Of a DNA stretch of 64,000 nt, positions 1-8,749 are shown piece by piece. The notes under the pieces were generated by a model. That model saw only the letters and a list, made by a program, of their open reading frames with translations. It did not search any database and was not told the DNA's origin. The position numbers and the translations under genes were made by a program. The stretch is taken from NCBI RefSeq assembly GCF_013133775.1, contig NZ_JABGBO010000001.1, positions 62,001 to 126,000 of the forward strand. Reading direction: 5' to 3'. Numbering within the stretch: the first letter of the stretch is position 1; the number at the start of each line of letters is the position of its first letter. This DNA comes from Pelistega europaea (GTDB taxonomy: Bacteria; Pseudomonadota; Gammaproteobacteria; Burkholderiales; Burkholderiaceae_B).

Positions 1-24
1 TGGAAAACCCTAGCTATGCAAAAA

Positions 25-84
25 TGTATACATTTAATTATTATATACTAAAAATAATTCTATATAAACACAAAAATGTATACA
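25..84. promoter_or_regulatory. Pair of TGTATACA palindromes upstream of the TRAP/SDR operon
   Basis: The perfect 8-bp palindrome TGTATACA occurs at 25-32 and again at 77-84. Each copy is preceded by the same AAAAA run, and the starts are 52 bp apart, about five helical turns. The second copy lies just before the ribosome binding site of the first dehydrogenase. Palindromes of this type are typical operators of GntR/FadR-family repressors. No regulator gene is visible in the window, so it may lie upstream. Seen: the repeats. Inferred: their role as operators. Confidence 0.5.
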
Positions 85-95
85 AAGGAGGATTT

Positions 96-842
96 ATGCA
101 TCATCATTATTGCTTGGTTACTGGAGCCAATGGGGGCATCGGAAAGGAAACAGTTAAGCGATTGTTACGAGATGGATTTAGGGTATTAGCCACTGGGTTA
201 TGTTCTGATTTGGCGATAGATGATATTCCGTCACAGTTTCATCATGCACTTGTTGTTGAGGAGCTAGATGTACGGAAAGAAGATAAAGTGGTTGAGCTTT
301 TTCAACGTTACCAAATCAATCAAGTGGTGAATATTGCAGGCATCTTATTATTTAAAGAAGATGGAACAAGACCATTAATTACAGAGATTTCTATAGATGA
401 GTGGAATATCACCCAGGAGGTGAATTCTACAGGTACTTTTTTGTTACTGAGAGAATACTTAAAACATGTAAAACAACGCAAAATAAGAGATGGTCGTTTT
501 GTCGCCATTTCTTCTGTGGCCGCACAATTGGGAGGGTATCGATCAAGTGCTGCCTATATTGCTTCTAAATCTGCTGTATTAGGTCTAATTAAAGCAGCCG
601 CCCGAGAAGTTGCAGAGTATGGAGTGACTGTTAATGGTGTTGCTCCAGGATTAATTGATGCACCGATGTTGCACCAATCACTAAACCCTGAGCAGTATGG
701 TGAGGTTCAAGTAAGTATTCCCCTACAACGTATAGGAACTCCTTCAGACATCGCAGGAGCAATTTCTTTCTTGTTGAGTAAGGATGCCTCATATATCACG
801 GGTGCAATTATTGATGTGAATGGTGGCTACCGTATGCAGTAA
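96..842 (+). CDS. SDR family NAD(P)-dependent oxidoreductase (first of three)
   Basis: A 248-residue classical short-chain dehydrogenase/reductase. The N-terminal TGANGGIG motif is the Rossmann dinucleotide-binding glycine motif. NIAG in the middle replaces the usual NNAG. The catalytic Tyr-Lys pair is in YIASK, preceded by the catalytic Ser in AISSVA. The C-terminal part has the usual DVNGG ending. The start at 96 follows a strong AGGAGG; the reading frame is open further upstream but without a better signal. It is the first gene of a tight plus-strand operon with a TRAP transporter, two more SDRs and a flavin dehydrogenase, so it probably oxidises or reduces a hydroxyl/keto group on the imported substrate. 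It resembles 2,3-dihydro-2,3-dihydroxybenzoate dehydrogenases in general features, but the substrate cannot be read from sequence. Confidence 0.85.
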   Translation: MHHHYCLVTGANGGIGKETVKRLLRDGFRVLATGLCSDLAIDDIPSQFHHALVVEELDVRKEDKVVELFQRYQINQVVNIAGILLFKEDGTRPLITEISIDEWNITQEVNSTGTFLLLREYLKHVKQRKIRDGRFVAISSVAAQLGGYRSSAAYIASKSAVLGLIKAAAREVAEYGVTVNGVAPGLIDAPMLHQSLNPEQYGEVQVSIPLQRIGTPSDIAGAISFLLSKDASYITGAIIDVNGGYRMQ

Positions 843-867
843 TTTAGATTTTCTGAAGGAGTTGAAT

Positions 868-1341
868 ATGAGGAAGTTTTTAAGCATGGTTGCTAATTGC
901 TTGTCAATATTTTCTGCTTTTTCTGTATTACTCATGATGTTTCATATATTGATTGATGTATTAGGGAAATATTTTTTCAAAATGCCAGTCCCTAGTACAG
1001 CAGAAATTGTAGCGAATTACTACATGATTTCTACAGTCTTTTTTTCTTTAGCATATGTTGAAATAAAGAAGTCACATATTGCAGTAGATCTGTTATATGA
1101 CAGAGTAGCAAATTCAATAAAAAACTTATTCGACCTCTTAGCCATTTTTATGACAGTGTTATTTTATTTGGGGTTAGGATGGTTTTCCTACGAATCAGCA
1201 ATGCGTTCATTTGATATGAATGAAACTATTGATGGAATTTGGAGTGTTACTGTATGGCCAGCTAAGTTTATGTTACCCATTGGTTTAATAGTAGCTGCCT
1301 TTATTGCTATTTCTAATGTTATGAATAAGTCAGAGGCATAA
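868..1341 (+). CDS. TRAP transporter small permease (DctQ-type)
   Basis: A 157-residue integral membrane protein with four hydrophobic segments, the size and layout of the DctQ subunit of tripartite ATP-independent periplasmic transporters. ATG 868 is preceded by GAAGGAG; an upstream in-frame start would overlap the previous gene and has no better signal. The next gene, the large DctM permease, begins 1 bp after the stop, and the binding protein follows. The three together form a complete ion-gradient-driven importer, most often for organic acids. The family assignment is firm because of size, hydrophobicity and neighbours; the substrate is unknown. Confidence 0.88.
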   Translation: MRKFLSMVANCLSIFSAFSVLLMMFHILIDVLGKYFFKMPVPSTAEIVANYYMISTVFFSLAYVEIKKSHIAVDLLYDRVANSIKNLFDLLAIFMTVLFYLGLGWFSYESAMRSFDMNETIDGIWSVTVWPAKFMLPIGLIVAAFIAISNVMNKSEA

Positions 1342-1342
1342 G

Positions 1343-2647
1343 ATGGATAGATTAGAGATTGGATTCATAGGTATCAGTGTCTTAATTACTCTAATTGCTT
1401 GTAGAGTACCCATTGGGGTTGCCATGGGAGGAACTGCTTTTGCTGGTATTTGGAGTATGATGGGTTGGAAACCAGCAATGGGTATAGCTAAAGCCGTACC
1501 TTTTCATTTAATAGGTGACTGGAACTTGTCTGCTATTCCTATGTTCTTATTAATGGGGTTTATTAGTGTAGAGGCAGGGTTAACAAGGGGCTTATTTGGT
1601 TCTGCAAGAGTATTATTGGCATGGCTACCAGGTGGATTAGCAACTTCAACGGTTATTGCCTCTTCTCTGTTTGCTTCTGCTTCTGGTTCATCAGTTGCTA
1701 CATCTGCAGCTTTCGCAAGAATTGCTGTTCCTGAAATGTTAAAGAATGGTTATCATGCTGGTCTAGCAACCGGTTCTGTGGCAGCATCTGGCACTTTGGG
1801 GGCATTAATACCTCCTTCCATATTAATGATTATTTATGGAATGATTATGGATATCCCTATTAGTTCCTTGTTCATTGCAGGAATCATTCCTGGAATCTTG
1901 ACAGCTATTGCTTTTGTTTTGTTTATCACTATTCGTTGTGTGTTAAGACCAGAATTAGCCCCAAAAATTCATGAAAGTTTATCAAAAGAAGAAATAAGCA
2001 GTCTAAAAGCAGATTCTTGGCCACTACCTGTTATTATTTTATTGGTGATGGGGGGCATCTTTTCTGGGGTATTTACTGCTACAGAGGCTGGTGCAGTGGG
2101 TGCTTTCCTTGCTTTTATGATTGCATTATTTCGCAAGAAATTGAGCTCAAAGATTTTAAGAACTGCTTTAGCTGATACAGCTAAAGGTACGGCAGAAATC
2201 TTTATTGTGCTATTAGGAGCCGCTCTTTTTGCTCGATTTGTTGGATTTTCAACTATCCCCTCATGGGTAGTGGATGTCTTAAATGGTTTCTCTGGAATGC
2301 AAGTGATTTTGGTTATTTGTATCCTATTTTTGATTATGGGTGCATTCTTAGAGTCTATATCCGTCATGCTTCTATGCTTACCTATTTTGCACCCAGTATT
2401 AGTTTCTTTAGATATTAATCTAATTTGGTTTTGTGTCTTGACGATTAAGTTATTAGAGATTGGTTTAGTAACTCCCCCGATGGGCATGAATGTGTTTGTG
2501 ATTAAGTCAGCCATGGGAGATCGGGTGTCCTTGAGTGAAATTTTTAAGGGAGCATTTGGTTTTGTGGTTGTAGACTTAATCACTTTAGGAATCTTAATCA
2601 TCTTTCCTTCACTTTCATTGTGGTTGATTAGTGTTATACCTCAATAA
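1343..2647 (+). CDS. TRAP transporter large permease (DctM-type)
   Basis: A 434-residue polytopic membrane protein, the normal length for DctM. It has the family's typical small-residue-rich stretches (for example ASASGSSVATSAAFA and ASGTLGALIPPSILMIIYG) and a C-terminal segment with TPPMGMNVFVIK, which is characteristic of TRAP large permeases. It forms the translocation channel with the small subunit encoded immediately upstream (1-bp gap). The binding-protein gene follows 31 bp downstream. Many TTA/ATT-type codons give the operon a visibly A+T-rich look compared with the housekeeping genes later in the window. Confidence 0.93.
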   Translation: MDRLEIGFIGISVLITLIACRVPIGVAMGGTAFAGIWSMMGWKPAMGIAKAVPFHLIGDWNLSAIPMFLLMGFISVEAGLTRGLFGSARVLLAWLPGGLATSTVIASSLFASASGSSVATSAAFARIAVPEMLKNGYHAGLATGSVAASGTLGALIPPSILMIIYGMIMDIPISSLFIAGIIPGILTAIAFVLFITIRCVLRPELAPKIHESLSKEEISSLKADSWPLPVIILLVMGGIFSGVFTATEAGAVGAFLAFMIALFRKKLSSKILRTALADTAKGTAEIFIVLLGAALFARFVGFSTIPSWVVDVLNGFSGMQVILVICILFLIMGAFLESISVMLLCLPILHPVLVSLDINLIWFCVLTIKLLEIGLVTPPMGMNVFVIKSAMGDRVSLSEIFKGAFGFVVVDLITLGILIIFPSLSLWLISVIPQ

Positions 2648-2678
2648 GGTAATTACTTTAATAAATTAGGAGACAGAA

Positions 2679-3788
2679 ATGAAAAAATATATGGCAACAT
2701 TTTTTATGACTCTATCTATGGGTGCGACTCAAGCGGCTTCTTATCAGGCGACAAATTGGATGGCACCATCCCATATACTTAACGGAGTTGCTTTTGAGAA
2801 ATTGGCTCAAGATTTGAAAAAATCAACGAATGGAGAGATTGATTTTGAAATTTTTTCATCAGGATCTTTGGTTCCTGCTCAGACCACACTTTCTGCTGTA
2901 GGTGATGGAGTAGCACAATTAGGTGTTGTAGCTGCATCATATACGCCTTCGGAATTACCTTTGTCAGGGATGATTAATGATTTGGCTTTTGTGGCGACGG
3001 ATGATATGGCTACTGCATTTGCTTTCACGGAATTATTATTAAAGAATAAGCGTCTTATTGATGAATATAAGAAGCATAATACAGTTGTGCTAGGAGGATA
3101 TTCAACACCGACATATGTATTCTTATGTATGAAAGATGTGAAAGACATAAATGATATTAAAGGTAAAAAGATACGAACAAATGGTACAGCACAAAATGAA
3201 TGGATCACAAAATTAGGAGGGATCCCTGTAGCAGTTCCTATGACTGATGTTTATTCTGGTTTAGAGCGAGGTTCAATTGATTGTACACTCTCTGATCCAA
3301 CTAATTTGGCCACGGGGTATCGTTTCTGGGAAATTGCAAAATCTATTACAACATTAGAACAGGGTACTGCTCTAGGGGTGACGTATGTAGTGAATAAAGA
3401 TTTTTGGCAAGAGATAGGTAAAAAGAATCGCCAATTATTTTTAAATGATGTGGCAAGAAATTTAGCTCGCACACAGATTGCATATGCACAGACTGTAGAT
3501 ATTGGAATGAAAGGGGCTAAGGAAAGGAAAATTCGAATTATTCAACCTGATTCAGGGATGGTAACTGCACTAAAAGAGTTTAGATCTAATATCATTGATG
3601 TTTATCCTAAACGTACCCAAACAGAAAGAAAAGTAAAAGATCCTCAAGATGTTGCTCAAGAATTCTTGCAATTACAGGAAAAATGGGTTGCTCTTTTAAA
3701 TAAGATTAACCGATATAGTGAGGATGAAGTAACTCAACTATTAAAAACTGAGTTATATGCCAAGTTGGCTGACTCTTATGGATTGTGA
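2679..3788 (+). CDS. TRAP transporter substrate-binding protein (DctP-type)
   Basis: A 369-residue periplasmic binding protein with a Sec signal peptide (Lys-Lys start, hydrophobic core, cleavage near ATQA-AS, about residue 20). The middle contains the family hallmark: DIKGKKIRTNGTAQNEWITKL followed by the VAVPMTDVYSGLERGSID-type segment, where an Arg of the DctP family usually contacts a substrate carboxylate. ATG 2679 has an AGGAGA site. It would capture the substrate for the DctQM permease encoded just upstream. DctP proteins mainly bind carboxylates, which suggests that the imported compound carries a carboxyl group; the exact ligand is unknown. Confidence 0.92.
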   Translation: MKKYMATFFMTLSMGATQAASYQATNWMAPSHILNGVAFEKLAQDLKKSTNGEIDFEIFSSGSLVPAQTTLSAVGDGVAQLGVVAASYTPSELPLSGMINDLAFVATDDMATAFAFTELLLKNKRLIDEYKKHNTVVLGGYSTPTYVFLCMKDVKDINDIKGKKIRTNGTAQNEWITKLGGIPVAVPMTDVYSGLERGSIDCTLSDPTNLATGYRFWEIAKSITTLEQGTALGVTYVVNKDFWQEIGKKNRQLFLNDVARNLARTQIAYAQTVDIGMKGAKERKIRIIQPDSGMVTALKEFRSNIIDVYPKRTQTERKVKDPQDVAQEFLQLQEKWVALLNKINRYSEDEVTQLLKTELYAKLADSYGL

Positions 3789-3816
3789 GAAATGCAAGAA
3801 AGCAGAGGGTGCAGAA

Positions 3817-4545
3817 ATGGATAATCAACAGATAGCTGTGGTGACAGGAGCAGGTTCCGGTATTGGAAGGGCAATAGCCCTTCGACTAGGGGAAGAAGGA
3901 TATATAGTTTGTATAGTTGATCTTAATTCCCAAGCAGCTAAGGAGACAGAACTTCTATTGCGGCAAAGAAATATCAACGTTTTTAGTCATGTATTGGACA
4001 TAACTAGGGAAAATGAAATTTCTGCTTTTATAGAGCAATTAGAGCGAGTGGATGTTTTGGTTAATAATGCTGGAATTTTCTCAGTTAAATCTTTTGAGGA
4101 ATTAACGAATAATGATTTCCAACGGATGTATGAAGTTAATCTCATCAGTATATTCTCCTTGAGCCGACAAGTACTATCTAAAATGCCTGAATATGGGCGG
4201 ATAGTTAATATTGCATCTAGGGCAGCCTTGGGGGCGCGTAATTATGCTCATTATGTTGCTTCTAAAGCCGCTGTCGTGGGTTTAACAAGAGCAATGGCCT
4301 TAGATTTAGCAAAATATAAAATTAACGTAAATGCAGTGGCTCCAGGTGTTATTCAGACACCAATGCTTTTGCAGCGTTCAGATATAAAAGAACTAATGGC
4401 ACAGCAACCGTTAGGAAACCTAGGGGAGGCAGATGATATTGCACATGCAGTAGCTTTTTTTGCGGATAAGCGTTCTAAATTTATAACAGGACAGGTTTTG
4501 TTAGTGGATGGAGGACGCTCCATTGGTGGGACAATGGCTTTTTAG
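3817..4545 (+). CDS. SDR family oxidoreductase (second of three)
   Basis: A 242-residue classical SDR. The nucleotide-binding motif is TGAGSGIGRA, the structural motif is NNAG, the catalytic residues are Ser in NIASRA and Tyr/Lys in YVASK, and it ends with a typical VDGG segment. ATG 3817 lies 8 bp behind GAGGGT; ATG 3778 in the same frame would overlap the binding-protein gene and is less likely. The Asp in IVDLN after the second strand suggests NAD rather than NADP as cofactor. It follows the TRAP binding protein by 28 bp and precedes a third SDR by 12 bp, so it is part of the same transcript and presumably acts on the same substrate or its metabolite. Confidence 0.88.
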   Translation: MDNQQIAVVTGAGSGIGRAIALRLGEEGYIVCIVDLNSQAAKETELLLRQRNINVFSHVLDITRENEISAFIEQLERVDVLVNNAGIFSVKSFEELTNNDFQRMYEVNLISIFSLSRQVLSKMPEYGRIVNIASRAALGARNYAHYVASKAAVVGLTRAMALDLAKYKINVNAVAPGVIQTPMLLQRSDIKELMAQQPLGNLGEADDIAHAVAFFADKRSKFITGQVLLVDGGRSIGGTMAF

Positions 4546-4557
4546 AGAGATTGGGAA

Positions 4558-5340
4558 ATGTTGACAGATACACAGAGTACAAATGTCGCTATAGTAACAG
4601 GTGCTGGGCAAGGAATTGGTCGAGCTATTGTAGATAGAATGATTAGGGCTGGTATAACAATTATTGCGGTTGATCAGAATGAGGATGGGTTAAAGCAATT
4701 GCAATGTGAGCACGATAATATTTTTGCTCTGCAAGGAGACATATCTGATAGTGCTCTATTAGATGCCTTAGAAACATTGTTAACTAGCAATGGTTTGTCA
4801 GTCGATATTCTTGTGAATAATGCAGGTATAGCACGAGGTAGTCATGCTTTGGATACTTCTTTAGATGACTTAAGTCGTTACTTTGAAATTAATATTAAAG
4901 GAACATTTCAACTTTCTAAATTTGTCTTACCCTATATGTTACGTTCAGGAGGAGGCTCTATTGTCAATATAGCTTCTGTATTTGGGTTGGTAGGGGCACA
5001 AAATTCTGCCGGTTATTCTATGTCAAAAGCTGCTGTTATAGGTATGACTAGACAAATGGCAACGGATTTTGGCCCATCAGGAGTAAGAATTAATGCTGTT
5101 GCACCAGGATTAATAGTGACACCATTAACGGAAGCAAGGATAAAAACTGAATTATGGCGTCGGCAAATTATGATTGAACAGTGTCCATTACAACGAGCAG
5201 GGACGGTAGAAGATATTGCGAATGCGGTTTTCTTTTTAAGTTCCAAGGAAGCCAGTTTTATCACGGGGCATACTTTGGTTGTAGATGGAGGGTGGACACT
5301 GGGGAGGTATCCGAGAAAGGAGGCTATTTATGGAGAATGA
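4558..5340 (+). CDS. SDR family oxidoreductase (third of three, FabG-like)
   Basis: A 260-residue classical SDR with TGAGQGIGRA (cofactor binding), NNAG, Ser in NIASVFG, catalytic YSMSK and a C-terminal VDGGWT. The acidic residue at the end of beta-2 (AVDQN) points to NAD. The start at 4558 is 12 bp after the previous stop. Its 3' end overlaps the start of the next gene by 11 bp, so the two are translationally coupled. Three non-identical SDRs in one operon imply several alcohol/ketone interconversions on one scaffold rather than a simple duplication. FabG similarity is at the family level only; no acyl-carrier-protein genes are nearby, so fatty acid synthesis is unlikely. Confidence 0.88.
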   Translation: MLTDTQSTNVAIVTGAGQGIGRAIVDRMIRAGITIIAVDQNEDGLKQLQCEHDNIFALQGDISDSALLDALETLLTSNGLSVDILVNNAGIARGSHALDTSLDDLSRYFEINIKGTFQLSKFVLPYMLRSGGGSIVNIASVFGLVGAQNSAGYSMSKAAVIGMTRQMATDFGPSGVRINAVAPGLIVTPLTEARIKTELWRRQIMIEQCPLQRAGTVEDIANAVFFLSSKEASFITGHTLVVDGGWTLGRYPRKEAIYGE

Positions 5341-7033
5341 AACATTACCGGAGAAGGTAGATGTGTTAATTGTGGGTTCTGGTGTGGCAGGATTAGCGAC
5401 AGCCATTTCAGCAAAATATTTTGGTGCTCACCCCATAGTTATTGAAAAATCTGAGTATTATGGAGGTTCATCAGCTTTATCAGGAGGGGCAATATGGTGT
5501 CCAGCCAATCATTTGATGTGTGAAGCAGGGATGGAGGATTCTATAGAGCAAGCGAAGTCCTATTTGAGGCATGAATGTGGAGAGCTGTTTAATGAAGAGT
5601 TGGTGGATAGCTTTTTAAGGAATGCCCCTGAGGCGATTAGATTTTTTCATGAGCAAACTCACGTAAAGCTAAAGCACAGACCATTCTCTCCTGATTATCA
5701 TCCTAATGTCGATGGTGCATTACAAGGAGGACGTGTTTTAGATCCTGAAGAGTTTGATGGGAGATTGCTAATGGATCGGTTGCATCAGCTGCGTCCTCCC
5801 ATAAAAGAATTTACAGTTTTAAATGGCTTGCAGTTGGGTAGGCAAGACCTAGTTCATTTTACTAGGATGACTCGTAATTTTCAGTCTTTGCTTTGGGTTG
5901 TGAAAACAGTAATGAGGTATTATTACGATATAGCAAGGTATGGACGTTATACTAAGATAAAAATGGGTGCTGCTTTGGTTGCTCGTCTTGCGTATACTGC
6001 TTTTCAGCAACATATTCCTATTTTAACCAGGCATCATTTATTGAGAATTAATGACTCTACTGAAGGTATTGTGTCTGTACAGATACAAACTCCTATGGGT
6101 GAGAAAGAAATTTTTGTCTCAAAAGGGGTTGTGTTGGCGGGAGGGGGCTATCCTCATAATCAAGCAAAAAAAAAGGAGACATATCGTCATTTACAACAAG
6201 GTTTCGAACATTATTCAATGGCACCATGTAGCTCAACAGGAGATACAATACAGGAGGCGGAAAGAATAGGTGCTAAATTTTTGTCAACCAATTTAAATCC
6301 TGTTAGCTGGACACCAATATCTAAAATACCTCAGAGAGAAGGATATCGATATTTTCCACATCTCTTTATGGATAGAGCAAAGCCGGGGGTGATAGCCATT
6401 TCGTCTTTAGGTAAGAGATTTGTTAATGAGGCAGTAAGCTATCATGATTTTGTTCAAGAAATGCTAAGGAATTGTCAGGAAGAGGGAAGTACTTATTGTT
6501 GGTTAGTGTGTGATGGCCCAGCTTTGAGAAAATATGGGCTGGGTGCAGTTCCTTGTTTTCCTGGAAGAGTATCTCCTTATATAGAGTCAGGCTATTTAGT
6601 TGAGGCAAATTCTATAAGGGAGTTAGCTGAAAAGTTAAAAATAAATTATGATAGTTTAAAAGCCACAATTGATTGCTATAACGAGCAAGCAAAAAAAGGA
6701 GTTGATTTAGATTTTGGAAAAGGAGGAGATTCCTATCAGCTTGCTTTGGGAGATGCTGAAAATAAACCGAATGCTTGTTTGAGGCCACTTAGAAATAAGT
6801 TGTATGCAGTGCAGTTATTCCCTGGTGATATTGGTACTACAATGGGATTAGATGTTAATGCTAAGGGTCAAGTCAAGAATGGTTTAGGAGAAGTTATTCC
6901 CAAACTCTATGCCGTGGGAAATGATGCAAACTCAGTTATGAGTGGATCTTATCCTGGTGCTGGAATTACTTTAGGGCCAGCCTTAACTTTTGGGTATGTA
7001 GTTGGTAAGAGTTTAGGTTCTGGCGAGATATAA
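5330..7033 (+). CDS. FAD-dependent oxidoreductase, 3-ketosteroid-dehydrogenase-like
   Basis: A 567-residue flavoprotein of the fumarate reductase / 3-ketosteroid delta-1-dehydrogenase group. Near the N-terminus it has the FAD dinucleotide motif GSGVAGLATA and the segment GGSSALSGGAIW. The C-terminus has YPGAGITLGPALTFGY. YPGAG (about residues 541-545) matches the place where KstD enzymes carry catalytic Tyr and substrate-binding Gly. No signal peptide, so it is cytoplasmic. ATG 5330 follows AAAGGAGG and overlaps the preceding SDR by 11 bp. It probably introduces a double bond next to a keto group in a cyclic substrate after the SDRs have made the ketone. The steroid substrate itself is not established; related enzymes act on other cyclic ketones and acids. 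Confidence 0.85.
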   Translation: MENETLPEKVDVLIVGSGVAGLATAISAKYFGAHPIVIEKSEYYGGSSALSGGAIWCPANHLMCEAGMEDSIEQAKSYLRHECGELFNEELVDSFLRNAPEAIRFFHEQTHVKLKHRPFSPDYHPNVDGALQGGRVLDPEEFDGRLLMDRLHQLRPPIKEFTVLNGLQLGRQDLVHFTRMTRNFQSLLWVVKTVMRYYYDIARYGRYTKIKMGAALVARLAYTAFQQHIPILTRHHLLRINDSTEGIVSVQIQTPMGEKEIFVSKGVVLAGGGYPHNQAKKKETYRHLQQGFEHYSMAPCSSTGDTIQEAERIGAKFLSTNLNPVSWTPISKIPQREGYRYFPHLFMDRAKPGVIAISSLGKRFVNEAVSYHDFVQEMLRNCQEEGSTYCWLVCDGPALRKYGLGAVPCFPGRVSPYIESGYLVEANSIRELAEKLKINYDSLKATIDCYNEQAKKGVDLDFGKGGDSYQLALGDAENKPNACLRPLRNKLYAVQLFPGDIGTTMGLDVNAKGQVKNGLGEVIPKLYAVGNDANSVMSGSYPGAGITLGPALTFGYVVGKSLGSGEI

Positions 7034-7044
7034 TTTAACGTGTG

Positions 7045-7075
7045 TGCGCCGTAAATACTGAGGGTTTATGGCGTA
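7045..7075 (+). terminator. Hairpin after the TRAP/SDR operon
   Basis: An 11-bp stem with two G-T pairs and a 9-base loop lies 11 bp after the flavoprotein stop. It has no clean T-run directly behind it, so it is a weak candidate terminator or mRNA-end structure. The rest of the 254-bp gap to the next gene is very A+T-rich, and I see nothing else in it except a likely promoter region for the ATPase gene. Confidence 0.4.
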
Positions 7076-7287
7076 ATCAGCAAAAGATTTTTGAAATGGC
7101 TTGCTTTGTATTCGATTAATTTATCTCTTTTCTAAAATGGCTATTATTAATGTATCTTTTTGTTTATAAAAGGGTTTAAATTATATTTAAATAAATATTA
7201 TAAATAATAAAAATTTCAATTATATTTGAAAGTTTATATAAAACAAGATATTATTTTGAATATAATTAAAATTTTAAGGAGTCGGAG

Positions 7288-8496
7288 ATGTTATCTCTTA
7301 TCCCTCGCAAATACTATCTTGAGAAAATCCGCCCTTTTATGCGTAAGAGCCTGATTAAGGTGCTCGTAGGACAGCGTCGTGTGGGTAAAAGCTATGTGCT
7401 CCATCAACTTATGCAAGAGATACAAGAAACTGAACCGCATGCCCACATTATCTATATCAATAAAGAAGATTTTCGGTTCAGTCATATCAAAACGTACGAG
7501 GATTTGTATCATTACATCCAAACGCAGAAAAAAAATCAGCAAAATAACTACCTTTTCATTGATGAAATTCAGGAAATTCCGCAGTTTGAATTAGCCCTGC
7601 GTTCATTACAGCTCGATGCTACTATGGATATTTACTGTACAGGGAGCAATGCACACCTACTTTCGCGTGATATTGCGGGGTATTTAAGTGGTCGAGCGAT
7701 TCAGATAGATATTTACGGTCTTTCCTATCCTGAGTTTCTGATTTTCATGCAGTTGGAAGATTCTTCATCTGCATTTGAGTTGTATTTGAAGTATGGAGGT
7801 TTGCCTTATCTGCATCAGCTACCACAGGATGATAATGTTATCTTTGAATATTTAAAGAACATCTACTCAACGATTTTAATGCGTGATGTGGTGAATCGAT
7901 TTTCTATCCGTAACCCCTTATTTTTGGAGCAATTAGCTTTATTTCTTGCATCGAATATCGGTAGTCTTTTTTCTGCTAAAAAAATTAGTGATTATTTAAA
8001 GTCACAGCAGTTAACTTCTTCTCCTTCTCAAGTTCAAACCTATGTGGATTATCTGGTCAATGCAATGTTAATTCATCGAAGCCAGCGTTATGACATAGAG
8101 GGCCGTCGCTTTTTCGATAGTGGGGAAAAATACTATTTTGAAGATTTAGGTATTCGTCATGCCCTTATCGGTTATCGTCCACAAGATATGGGTAAAGTAT
8201 TAGAAAATACAGTTTTTCATCATCTCCAAATTGCTGGGTATCAAGTAAGTACTGGAGGACTTAAAACACAAGAAATTGACTTTGTGGCTAATCGACAAAA
8301 TGAGCGTATTTATGTACAAGTCGCTCTATCATTACAAGAGGAAAAAACACTAGAGCGTGAGTTTGGTAATTTACTTAAAATTGCTGATAACTACCCTAAA
8401 TATGTCGTTACTAAAGAGGCTTTTCATGGCAATACTTATCAGGGAATTGAGTGTATTGGAGTGAGAGATTTTATTAAGGGTGTGTTGGGGTTGTAA
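7288..8496 (+). CDS. ATP-binding protein, AAA core plus DUF4143
   Basis: A 402-residue ATPase. Walker A is VGQRRVGKSY near residues 29-38, and the Walker B strand is NYLFIDEIQEI. The C-terminal part (from about residue 200) has the DUF4143 layout: a winged-helix-like stretch followed by EIDFVANRQNERIYVQVALSL, which resembles a restriction-endonuclease-type fold. ATG 7288 follows AAGGAG. The family is widespread and sporadically distributed, often near mobile or defence genes, and its cellular role is poorly known. It stands alone here, between the catabolic operon and convergent topB. The family call is firm, the function open. Confidence 0.88.
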   Translation: MLSLIPRKYYLEKIRPFMRKSLIKVLVGQRRVGKSYVLHQLMQEIQETEPHAHIIYINKEDFRFSHIKTYEDLYHYIQTQKKNQQNNYLFIDEIQEIPQFELALRSLQLDATMDIYCTGSNAHLLSRDIAGYLSGRAIQIDIYGLSYPEFLIFMQLEDSSSAFELYLKYGGLPYLHQLPQDDNVIFEYLKNIYSTILMRDVVNRFSIRNPLFLEQLALFLASNIGSLFSAKKISDYLKSQQLTSSPSQVQTYVDYLVNAMLIHRSQRYDIEGRRFFDSGEKYYFEDLGIRHALIGYRPQDMGKVLENTVFHHLQIAGYQVSTGGLKTQEIDFVANRQNERIYVQVALSLQEEKTLEREFGNLLKIADNYPKYVVTKEAFHGNTYQGIECIGVRDFIKGVLGL

Positions 8497-8649
8497 ACCA
8501 TGTCTCAAGAGCCAAGGCGAGGAGGATTTGCACTGCCGAAGTGACGAGTGTCTTGCCGAAGAGTTAAGGTTCGAGTGGGCAAAGAATCAAATACCAAAAC
8601 TCGTGAAAAAATGCACTTATCCGCAAGAATTTCACGAACTATTGAGCAT

Positions 8650-8679
8650 AAAAAAGAGGATGAATCTGTACCCATCCTC
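8650..8679 (-). terminator. Rho-independent terminator of topB
   Basis: On the minus strand a 7-bp GAGGATG/CATCCTC stem with a 10-base loop is followed by six T residues. It lies about 70 bp beyond the topB stop. The 150 bp between the upstream ATPase stop and this hairpin contains no gene I can support. Confidence 0.75.
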
Positions 8680-8749
8680 CTTTTAATACAATTACAGAGC
8701 AGCAGAATACTCTTCCCCTGGATTTTAGCTACTGCGCCTCACGATGAAT

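Noticed and set aside
1969-2601. A 210-codon open frame antisense to the TRAP large permease
   Set aside because: It mirrors the permease codons, is Ile/Lys/Pro-rich without a plausible fold, and has no ribosome site; the plus-strand gene is clearly real.
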